Assembly: GCF_045062745.1 (NCBI RefSeq)
Contig: NZ_JBJGED010000021.1
Span: 1 to 64,000 of the forward strand
Direction: 5' to 3'
From: Paenibacillus_AA sp045062745
GTDB lineage: Bacteria; Bacillota; Bacilli; Paenibacillales; NBRC-103111
Length of the DNA: 64,000 nt
The notes under the pieces are model-generated. The model had not been told where the DNA came from, did no database searches, and worked only from the letters and a program-made list of their open reading frames with translations. This document shows, one piece after another, positions 42,421 through 50,029 of the stretch; positions within the stretch are counted from its first letter, which is position 1; each line of letters starts with the position of its first letter. Both the position numbers and the translations under genes were made by a program.

Positions 42421-43566
42421 ATGGCCGAACATCTGGTTGTGATTGGCGGCGGGGTCATCGGATTAAGCTGCGCGTACGAGCTGCGTTCCCGCGGGCACGA
42501 GGTGACGGTGATCGAGCGGAACGGCTGCGGCGGACAAGCGTCCGGGGCGGCCGCCGGGATGCTCGCCCCGTACTCCGAGAACAGCGAGCAGCCGGACGCG
42601 TTTTTCGAGCTGTGTCTCGACAGTTTGCGATTATACGAGGATTGGCAGCAGGACATCCGAGAAGTGTCGGGAATTCCGTTCGAGTATTCCCGGACCGGCA
42701 GCTTGTACGCCTACTTCCATGAAGCCGACCGGCTGGCTATGGAGTCGCGCCGCTTGTGGCAGCAGCCCTTCGGGGCGGAAGCCGAGATCGTAACCGGCGA
42801 GGCGCTGTTCGAGCTCGAGCCCGGTCTGTCGCGAGGCGTGCGGGGGGCGCTGTACTATCCGCATGAAACCCATGTGTATGCGCCGCATTATGTGCAGGCG
42901 CTCGAGCTAGCGTGCCGGCTTCGCGGCGTAGCGATCCGCGACCATGCCGGCGACCTGGAGCTGGAGCAAAGCAGCATTGCCTCGGGTGACGGTGTACTCG
43001 TGAAGCTCGCATCCGGAGAGACCGTGTCAGGCGACCGGCTCGTGCTCTGTACGGGCGCCTGGTCGAACATGTGGGAAGCCTACTGGGGGATTGAGGTGCC
43101 GGTGTACCCGATCCGCGGTCAAATATGCGCTTACTCCTCTTCGCAAGTGGGCGTTGCGCGGCACATGGTATTTTGCAGCCAAGGCTACGTCGTGAGCAAG
43201 GCGAACGGCTCCCTCGTCTGTGGAGCCTCGGAGGACGTCGCCGGTTTCGATACGTCCGTGACGGCCAAAGGACTTGCTCGGCTCGAAAGCTGGAACGGCA
43301 AGCTCGTCCCTGCCCTGAAGGAGCACGCGCCGTTCCATCAATGGGCCGGTCTGCGGCCGGCAACTCAGGACGGGTGGCCGCTTATCGGCGGCGTTCCAAC
43401 ATCCAAGGCGGTGCTGTTCGCCGTCGGCCATTACCGTAACGGGATCCTGCTCAGCCCTGCTACAGCGAAGCTCGTCGCAGACTTGGCAGATGGGCGGGCC
43501 GGTTACTATGGGGATGGTCGCCTGAATCGGTACGCGGCTGCTTTTGCCCCGGATCGATTTAGTTGA
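42421..43566 (+). CDS. thiO: glycine oxidase ThiO
   Basis: A 381-aa FAD amine oxidase supplying dehydroglycine to ThiG. The dinucleotide motif VIGGGVIGLSCAYELRSRG is at the N-terminus, then CGGQASGAAAGMLAPY, a substrate-domain block PIRGQICAY, and the C-terminal FAD block HYRNGILLSPATA. It starts immediately after the thiG stop. Presence of ThiO rather than ThiH indicates the aerobic thiazole route. Confidence 0.94.
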   Translation: MAEHLVVIGGGVIGLSCAYELRSRGHEVTVIERNGCGGQASGAAAGMLAPYSENSEQPDAFFELCLDSLRLYEDWQQDIREVSGIPFEYSRTGSLYAYFHEADRLAMESRRLWQQPFGAEAEIVTGEALFELEPGLSRGVRGALYYPHETHVYAPHYVQALELACRLRGVAIRDHAGDLELEQSSIASGDGVLVKLASGETVSGDRLVLCTGAWSNMWEAYWGIEVPVYPIRGQICAYSSSQVGVARHMVFCSQGYVVSKANGSLVCGASEDVAGFDTSVTAKGLARLESWNGKLVPALKEHAPFHQWAGLRPATQDGWPLIGGVPTSKAVLFAVGHYRNGILLSPATAKLVADLADGRAGYYGDGRLNRYAAAFAPDRFS

Positions 43567-43591
43567 ATGGAAAAATGCCGAGAGGAGCTGC

Positions 43592-44425
43592 ATGAACGTG
43601 GAACGTAACGCAACGATTCCTAGAGCGCTCACGATCGCCGGCTCGGATTCCGGCGGCGGAGCCGGCATCCAGGCCGACCTGAAGACGTTCCAGGAGCTCG
43701 GCGTCTTCGGGATGAGCGCCATCACGGCGATCACCGCCCAGAATACGCTTGGCGTCCAGCACGTGTTCCCGCTGCCGGTCGAGACGGTCGAGCAGCAGCT
43801 CGACTCCGTCCTCTCCGACATCGGGACGGACGCGGTCAAGACCGGGATGCTGTTCTCCGCCGAGATCATCCGCCTCGTCGCGCGGAAGATCCGGCAGTAC
43901 GGGATCGAGCGTTCGCTCGTCGTCGACCCCGTCATGATCGCGAAAGGCGGCGCCTCGCTGCTGCAGCGCGAAGCGGTCGAAGCGCTGCGCGAGGAGCTGC
44001 TGCCGCTCGCGGCCGTCATTACGCCGAACGTGCCGGAGGCGTGCGCTCTGCTCGGCCTGGACGCCATCGCCGATCTCGATGGCATGGTCGACGCCGCCCG
44101 GCGGCTGCACGCGCTAGGTCCGCGCTACGTGCTGCTGAAGGGCGGGCACATGGTCGGCGGCGAAGCCGTTGACGTGCTGTTCGACGGGTCCGAGGCGGCG
44201 CTCTATCGCGCGCCCCGCATCGCGACCCGCCACACGCACGGCACCGGCTGCACGACCGCCTCGGCCCTCGCGGCCGGGCTCGCGCGCGGCCTGCCGATGG
44301 CGGACGCCGTGGACGAAGCGAAGCGCTTCGTCACGGCCGCCATCGGTGCGGCGCTGCCGCTCGGGCGCGGCATCGGGCCGACGAACCATGCGGCGTACCG
44401 CCACAGCCTGCAGAAGGGCGGCTAG
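43592..44425 (+). CDS. thiD: hydroxymethylpyrimidine (phosphate) kinase ThiD
   Basis: A 277-aa ribokinase-fold kinase phosphorylating HMP and HMP-P. Landmarks are ALTIAGSDSGGGAGIQADLKTF, VKTGMLFS, VVDPVMIAKGG, TPNVPEA and the ATP/anion-hole block THGTGCTTASALAAGLA. Start ATG 43592 after AGAGGAG. It is last in the operon, followed by a strong terminator. ThiC and ThiM are not in this window. Confidence 0.95.
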   Translation: MNVERNATIPRALTIAGSDSGGGAGIQADLKTFQELGVFGMSAITAITAQNTLGVQHVFPLPVETVEQQLDSVLSDIGTDAVKTGMLFSAEIIRLVARKIRQYGIERSLVVDPVMIAKGGASLLQREAVEALREELLPLAAVITPNVPEACALLGLDAIADLDGMVDAARRLHALGPRYVLLKGGHMVGGEAVDVLFDGSEAALYRAPRIATRHTHGTGCTTASALAAGLARGLPMADAVDEAKRFVTAAIGAALPLGRGIGPTNHAAYRHSLQKGG

Positions 44426-44453
44426 TCCGCCCTCTCGTACAAGCGGGACGGCA

Positions 44454-44489
44454 AAGAGGCTTCTCCCCTCCATTGGGGTGAAGCCTCTT
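44454..44489 (+). terminator. terminator of the thiamine operon
   Basis: AAGAGGCTTC-TCCCC pairs with GGGG-GAAGCCTCTT around a 6-base loop, 28 bp after thiD. The T-rich tail is short (TGTCGT), so termination may be incomplete. Confidence 0.8.
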
Positions 44490-44511
44490 GTCGTCATGAG
44501 AAATTTTGGAG

Positions 44512-44981
44512 ACTGTCGATTAATTGGGGACATGGGGAGTGTCCATCCAGCTAGGACGTTTCTACCTGAAAACCTCAGATTGTTGAGAACGCATGATGGG
44601 TGATCTTCGTGTAATACGATTTTGCCGAATTGGGAGACGCAACCGAAACGTTCATGGCGATGCAATTCGATTTTGCCTATTTAGAACGCATTCTGACGGG
44701 GCTAGGGCTCCAATAAGGAGCTCCAATTCGACAAAATCGAATTAGAACACGATCAGAGTCGCGCTGCCCTTGTGCAATTAGGCGAAATGGAACTACAGCT
44801 TGCCATAAGCCCATTACTTCTGCCAGAAACCGCTACAATGGCACGTTATTAGTAAAGTTCCCCTGCTAATTTGTAAACTTAGATTGACAACGAGCGTAGT
44901 ACGTTTCTATACAACCCCTTCGACTACTCAGCATGCCCCTTCAGCCCAGCGAGGTCGTCCTTCCAACCATTAATCGACAGT
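44512..44981. mobile_element. MITE-like segment with 13-bp terminal inverted repeats
   Basis: ACTGTCGATTAAT at 44512-44524 is repeated in perfect inverted form at 44969-44981, enclosing a 470-bp gene-free segment. Inside, a second perfect inverted pair, AATTCGATTTTG (44664-44675) and CAAAATCGAATT (44732-44743), could form a long hairpin. No transposase frame is present and I could not see a clear target-site duplication. The right repeat abuts the stop codon of the next gene. A non-autonomous element or IS relic fits best. Confidence 0.5.
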
Positions 44982-46184
44982 TTAAGAAGGGATCCTTGCT
45001 TGCGAGAACGCTTTGCTCGTCAAATACCCGGCATGACTGATGCCGAGAATCGCGACCAGCCCGTCGCTCACGACGGGAAACGCATCCAGCTCGACGGCGG
45101 GGCTCGCGACGAACATTTGGAACAGGGCGACCGCGTAGGCGAACGACGATACGACCGTAAAGAAGAACATCTGGACCTTCGCCAGATCCAAGTACTGGCA
45201 GTTCGACGCGTCCTCCCCCCGGAACAGGTCCATGAACGAAGCCAGGCTGCTGTGCTCCTTCACGGCGAGCAAGCCTTTGCTAGTAATTTCTTTTCTCACC
45301 ACGTCGGCGGATTGCTGCAGATCAACGGGGCTCACGGAGCTGACCGGATTGTCCGCTGCTCCCGGGCTACCACTGTCAGGTGCGTTTGCGTCCGGGCCCA
45401 TTTCCGCTTTTAGCGCGGCGACATGCGTGTCCACGATCGCCTTCGCGGAGTCCGGGCTCAGCTTCCCCGCCGCCTTCGTCGAATTGATGAGCGGGGACCC
45501 GACGAGGGAAGTGACGCTGATGCCCAAGAGCGCCCAGATGTGCCAATCCATCTCGATGTCCATCGCGTCGGGTATGCCGGAGATCGCGCGGACAATCGTC
45601 GCCGTCCCGTACGCCGACAAGATCAGGAGCGTCCAGAGCACCGTCTGGAAGCGGGCCAGGCTCATGAAGTTTTGTTCATTGATCAGAACGCCGAGCGCCC
45701 GGCCCTGGATGAAGTAGCTCATCAGGAACAGCGCGACCGCCATAATGACGAGATTCGCCAGCCAGATGAAGCCTTTGCCGTGTGTGACCCGTTCCCGCTC
45801 CGACTCGATGTAGCTCTTCAGCACGGGCTGGCGCAGCGATTGCCCGAGCTCCGCCGCCGTTGTGGCGCTCGTGACCTGAATGCCCTTCAACTCGGCGGCG
45901 ATCGCCTGCTTCGTGGCCGGGGCCGCGTCCGACGCTTGCAGGCGGTCCTGGAACGCGTCCATCGCTTGCTGGACCTTCCCGGCGTCCGGGGGCTGTTCCT
46001 GCATCGCGCTCGCCATCGCGCTGTAGCTCTCCAGCATTTGCTGCTGAGGCTTGGCGGCGGTCATCCAGGGCAGGAGCAGCACCAGGATGAGCATGGCGAG
46101 CAGCATGAACCCATGATGCCACCGGAACCTTCTTCCCTCCACTCTTTTCATTTTACTGAACAGACCGATAACTTGAGGCTCCAT
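44982..46184 (-). CDS. multi-pass membrane protein of unknown function
   Basis: A 400-aa protein, last gene of the large unusual operon. Hydrophobic segments lie near residues 25-43, 143-163, 180-200, 213-232 and 338-360, with a final one around 375-395. A ~95-residue extracytoplasmic-type helical domain sits between the first two. Distinctive blocks are NEQNFMSLARFQTVLWTLLI, LLGISVTSLVGSPLI, DLFRGEDASNCQYLDLAKVQMFFF and LVAILGISHAGYL. I have the impression that these recur in other bacterial membrane proteins of unknown function but cannot name a domain. It starts 21 bp after the lysozyme-like gene with GGAGGAGG. Confidence 0.8.
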   Translation of the reverse strand: MEPQVIGLFSKMKRVEGRRFRWHHGFMLLAMLILVLLLPWMTAAKPQQQMLESYSAMASAMQEQPPDAGKVQQAMDAFQDRLQASDAAPATKQAIAAELKGIQVTSATTAAELGQSLRQPVLKSYIESERERVTHGKGFIWLANLVIMAVALFLMSYFIQGRALGVLINEQNFMSLARFQTVLWTLLILSAYGTATIVRAISGIPDAMDIEMDWHIWALLGISVTSLVGSPLINSTKAAGKLSPDSAKAIVDTHVAALKAEMGPDANAPDSGSPGAADNPVSSVSPVDLQQSADVVRKEITSKGLLAVKEHSSLASFMDLFRGEDASNCQYLDLAKVQMFFFTVVSSFAYAVALFQMFVASPAVELDAFPVVSDGLVAILGISHAGYLTSKAFSQARIPS

Positions 46185-46205
46185 TACGCCTCCTCCCCTC
46201 GAACC

Positions 46206-47492
46206 TTACGAGCTTCTTACGATCATTTTATGTCTCAGCCGGTGAAGCGCCCATTCGCGGTTGCCGTCGTTTTGCTCCAACAACGATTGATAATAGTCGA
46301 ACTGCGGCTTGGCGACCACGATCAAATAGTTGCTTCCGTAGCGCGCGATTTGCGCTTTGGCCCACTCCGCGTTGCCGTCCTTCTGAGCCATGAGGCTAGT
46401 GTAATAGTACCACTGCTCCTCCTCGATCCCGACGACGCTGCGGTCGAGCTGCGCTTGCGCCCACACCTGGTTTCCGTCGTTCTGGGCGAGCAGACCGGTA
46501 TAGTAATTGTACTGGTCTTCCGTGATCAGAATAACCGACTCTGCCGCTTGACCTTCGGGCAATGCCTGCGCCTCTTCATGGGGAACGACGAGCCGGCTTC
46601 GGTTGAGTTGTGCCTGTGCCCAGGCGCTATTGCCGTCGCCGGCCGGAAGCAGGCTCTGGTAATACGCGTATACGCCTGGGTCGATGAGGACCGCATAAGA
46701 GTGCGAATGGGACCCTTCGAATACGATCGGTCCGTCTGATAAGCCTATACGCCCATCGAAATCGAAATAGGTGCCGTGAACGATTCCGGAGCCATGGACG
46801 ATGGCCATTTTGCGGGCCAGTACGTCATTGCGATAAGGGGGCGACGAAGCTTGCGCGACGGCTTGCGCGATCAAAGCGAGCTTCTCCTTCTCCGCGATGG
46901 CGTCCGACCAGCCCTGCTTCTCCATCCAGGAGCGGGCCGACCCTGAGACGGTCCCGTTCTGCACCGCTATGTCAAACAAAAGCGCATAGCCGCGCTCAGT
47001 GGTGAGCCCGAATTCGTCGCACAACGACTGCGCCCGCTGCAAATACGGATCAGCCGCCTCGAGCTGCGCGGACTGGCAGGAGGCGGCTTGGCCGAGCTGC
47101 TTGAATGCCTGACACCAGTCGCTCTGAAGCGTGCCCCCGCCGTTCAGGCTGATGCTGCCGCCCCAGGCGATCTGTTCGGAGCGGGACTGTCCCAATACAT
47201 TCTGCAGCGTCTGCACTTTATCGCCGCCGAAGATTCCGCCGATCGTATCCGGATCACGGCTAAGCAGACCCGACAAGATCGGCTGAAGCGTGCCTTGACC
47301 CAGGTTCCACTGCAGTGCTCCGAAGGAGAGCCCTTGTCCGTCGAAATTGCCGGTCACGTTGGAATACCCGTCGGGGCCTTCGTACCCGGAGGTGATGAGC
47401 AGCGCCTTTTGCTTCGAAGACGGTCCGCCCGTTGCCCCCTCCGGCGCCGGAAGGCGATAAAGCGCCAAAAACGGGATCGTATACTCGCTCAT
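46206..47492 (-). CDS. lysozyme-like protein with four C-terminal repeats
   Basis: A 428-aa protein in two parts. The N-terminal ~230 residues contain ALLITSGYEGPDGYSN and GQGLSFGALQWNLGQGTLQP (residues 30-72), a pattern reminiscent of lysozyme- or chitosanase-fold glycosidases with a candidate acid Glu38; this is inference. The C-terminal part has four ~45-residue repeats (about 270-425), each with a YYxSLLxxxDGNxxWAxAQLxR core. No signal peptide is present. It overlaps the upstream gene by 4 bp (ATGA). A cell-wall or chitin-directed role is possible. Confidence 0.65.
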   Translation of the reverse strand: MSEYTIPFLALYRLPAPEGATGGPSSKQKALLITSGYEGPDGYSNVTGNFDGQGLSFGALQWNLGQGTLQPILSGLLSRDPDTIGGIFGGDKVQTLQNVLGQSRSEQIAWGGSISLNGGGTLQSDWCQAFKQLGQAASCQSAQLEAADPYLQRAQSLCDEFGLTTERGYALLFDIAVQNGTVSGSARSWMEKQGWSDAIAEKEKLALIAQAVAQASSPPYRNDVLARKMAIVHGSGIVHGTYFDFDGRIGLSDGPIVFEGSHSHSYAVLIDPGVYAYYQSLLPAGDGNSAWAQAQLNRSRLVVPHEEAQALPEGQAAESVILITEDQYNYYTGLLAQNDGNQVWAQAQLDRSVVGIEEEQWYYYTSLMAQKDGNAEWAKAQIARYGSNYLIVVAKPQFDYYQSLLEQNDGNREWALHRLRHKMIVRSS

Positions 47493-50026
47493 AAGTCCAA
47501 TTCCCCTTCCCTAACCGAAAATATAGGAATGCCTTTGCGGCACTGCTCCAGCTCGTGAGCGATGTGCGGCCAATCCTGCAAGGCAGCGGATTCCGAGGCC
47601 GCCTGCAGCTTTTGCCCGATACGGATGAGCAGCCGATACATACACTCGGAATTTCCGATCACGACATTCAGCCGCTCAAGCAGCACAGCATCGCATGCGC
47701 CGGTCGCCTTGAAGCTCGCGTGGCAGGCGTCCCAGCAGCGGCGGCCTTCCCCGTCCAGTTCTAGCCAGACTGAGGTGCGCTCGCCCTTGCACACGTCGTC
47801 GTACAGATCCCGGATATCGTCCAGCAGCCGCCACGCGATCCCGAATTCCTCGAGAATGCCGATCAGCGCTTCCGCGCCGGCCTGACCGCCTGCCGCATAG
47901 CCGATCAGCCGGGGAACGAGCGTCCATGTGCTCATTTGCCGGCGGAATCGTTGCTCGTACGCTTCCAGATCGGCAGCATCTTCGGTTCGCTCAACCGAGG
48001 CGAGATAGAGGCCGGCCAGCTCATCGAAAATCCCCGCATCCCCTCTAACCTGCTCCGTCAAGATCAGACTCGACGAGCGGAACCGCTGCCAGGCCTCCGT
48101 CCGGAGCTGCAGCAGGGTCATTGTCGCAGGCAGTTGGCCGTCGCACAGATGATCGTCGAGCAGGTGCAGGAGCAGCGCCATTCCGTGGGCCTCCTGCGCA
48201 TAGGACTGCAACTCGGAAGCCGACTGAAGACCGGCGTCTGGCCCCAGATGGTGCAAAAACGACCACATCGGGACGTAATACAGACGCATGATGTCGCCAT
48301 CCGTCGGCCCGAGCCCAAGGAGCAGCTCCACAGCTTGCCCGTCCAGCGGCTCCGGGAGCGACGCGGCAGTATGCAACAACGAAGCGTTCATCTCCTGTCG
48401 CAGCCGGCCTATCCCGGTACCTTCGCTAACGACACCGAAATCCAATCCGGCATACAAGGACGGTTCGGGGTGATCATCCGGCATGGGATCGGATGTCGAT
48501 AATATCCCATGGGGATCCGCGAACCGCTGGCAAGCATCGTGCAAAGCAGCCGTACCTTCATTGGAGCCGGGAATCGACGGCCCGTCAAGCAAACCGAGCC
48601 GATACGGGTAATAACCGTTCCGATCCAGCAGCTCACGGACGGCCGCGTGGCAGGAGGCGGCGCGTTCGTCCGTCTCCGGCTCATCACGGTCGTAGAAAAG
48701 GCCGATGATCGCATGAATCGAACGGCCCCCGAGCATCCGAAGCGAAACGGAAGGCTCGAAGCCCCGATCGAGCATGAGCCGCTCCACGCGTTCCATCACG
48801 GCGGCCGTCTCTCGGCCGAGCATGGGGAGCACCGGCGCGAGCCAGATGACGCCGCACCGGTCGCGATCCGGATCGGGATCGTCGGGCACCGCTCCCGGCT
48901 TACGCCAGTACACGCTGCGCATGCTTTCCTGGAAGGGGGGCGCCTCGATGCCTCGACCCGGAGCTTCCTCCAAGGCCGTCACGCCGATCGGTCCTAACGC
49001 ACCTTCCAGCCGACTCCGGCAGCAAGCCAGCTCCTCTTCGCTGTCGGCCCACAACGTCGCACAGCCGAACCATCGCCCTCCGCCCAGGGCGGCGATCGCA
49101 TCGGTCAAGTCGCTGCGGGACAAACTGTGTCTCGGATCCGACGTCTCGAACGGGAACGATCCGCTCATCATGAGCAGCCGGTAATCGTTGATCACTTCGG
49201 CTTGCATGCCCTTGCCGCTGCGCAGCAGCAATCCGCGCAGCGCTTCGATCGCGCCTTCGAGATCGGTGTCGCCGTGGAGCGGGAACATCAGCCGCTGCCG
49301 CCATTCCGGGGCCGGCTCCAGCCGGATCGTCATGCGGGTGACGATCCCGAGCCGGCTTTGCTGGAACAGTCCCTGCAGCGACGGCCCGGCAGGCTCCGCC
49401 TGGAGCGCAGCCGCAGCAGCGTCCGGATCCCCGGCTATGCCGGTATAGACGACTTCCCCCGAGGCCAGCACGATCTCATAGCCGCAGCTGTGGGCAGCCA
49501 TATCCTCATAAGGACCTTTTCCGATCCCCCGCTGGAGCACGTTGCCTACGATGGAGGCCTCCCCGTCCGTGCCGGTCATAGGCGGCAGGAGTGACGATCC
49601 TCGCTCCCGCATATAAGCGGCCAGCTGGCGGAACGTCACGCCCGGCTCGATCGTGGCGTACGCGAGTTCCTCGCTGAAGGCCAAGATCCGCTTCATTCGC
49701 GCGAGCGACAGCAGGACGGCCCCGTCGCGAGGCGGCAGCCGGGAGCCGTAACCCCAATTGCGTCCGCCGCTGATCGGGTGGACCGGGATACGATAGCGGC
49801 CCGCGATTCGCAGGCAGGCCGCCACCTCGTCCCGGTTCTCCGGCTCGAGCAGTAACACGGAGCGGGAACCGAACGCAAACGTCGCCCGCTGCGCCTGCTC
49901 GAGCCGCTCCCCAGCGACATGGACGCGCTCCGGATCGAGCGCATCCTTCCATGCCGCGACAGCCGACCGCAGGCGCGTATCCCCTCCGATTTCCCGGATG
50001 TCCGTCTCCACGCCCTTCATCTCCAT
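47489..50026 (-). CDS. VAO/PCMH flavin oxidase fused to an isoprenoid-synthase-like domain
   Basis: An 845-aa two-domain protein. Residues ~25-510 look like a vanillyl-alcohol oxidase/p-cresol methylhydroxylase flavoprotein: FAD-binding SGGRNWGYG (86-94), YATIEPGVTFRQLAAYM, GNVLQRGIG, CGYEIVLASGEVVYTG, and the cap-domain end NGYYPYRLGLLD. Residues ~530-835 are helical with two acid motifs typical of class I isoprenoid synthases: LLDDHLCDG (DDxxxD, 624-629) and LLDDIRDLYDD (736-744), the second followed by KGERTSVW. Such a fusion would oxidise a phenolic or allylic group and make or modify an isoprenoid in one chain. Starting codon may be the ATG at 50020. It follows the giant protein gene by 3 bp. 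Confidence 0.75.
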   Translation of the reverse strand: MEMKGVETDIREIGGDTRLRSAVAAWKDALDPERVHVAGERLEQAQRATFAFGSRSVLLLEPENRDEVAACLRIAGRYRIPVHPISGGRNWGYGSRLPPRDGAVLLSLARMKRILAFSEELAYATIEPGVTFRQLAAYMRERGSSLLPPMTGTDGEASIVGNVLQRGIGKGPYEDMAAHSCGYEIVLASGEVVYTGIAGDPDAAAAALQAEPAGPSLQGLFQQSRLGIVTRMTIRLEPAPEWRQRLMFPLHGDTDLEGAIEALRGLLLRSGKGMQAEVINDYRLLMMSGSFPFETSDPRHSLSRSDLTDAIAALGGGRWFGCATLWADSEEELACCRSRLEGALGPIGVTALEEAPGRGIEAPPFQESMRSVYWRKPGAVPDDPDPDRDRCGVIWLAPVLPMLGRETAAVMERVERLMLDRGFEPSVSLRMLGGRSIHAIIGLFYDRDEPETDERAASCHAAVRELLDRNGYYPYRLGLLDGPSIPGSNEGTAALHDACQRFADPHGILSTSDPMPDDHPEPSLYAGLDFGVVSEGTGIGRLRQEMNASLLHTAASLPEPLDGQAVELLLGLGPTDGDIMRLYYVPMWSFLHHLGPDAGLQSASELQSYAQEAHGMALLLHLLDDHLCDGQLPATMTLLQLRTEAWQRFRSSSLILTEQVRGDAGIFDELAGLYLASVERTEDAADLEAYEQRFRRQMSTWTLVPRLIGYAAGGQAGAEALIGILEEFGIAWRLLDDIRDLYDDVCKGERTSVWLELDGEGRRCWDACHASFKATGACDAVLLERLNVVIGNSECMYRLLIRIGQKLQAASESAALQDWPHIAHELEQCRKGIPIFSVREGELDL

Positions 50027-50029
50027 CCC

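Noticed and set aside
44500..44981. tRNA or small RNA gene in the inverted-repeat segment
   Set aside because: No cloverleaf or TPsiC-type sequence was seen; the internal pairings are better explained as part of the element.
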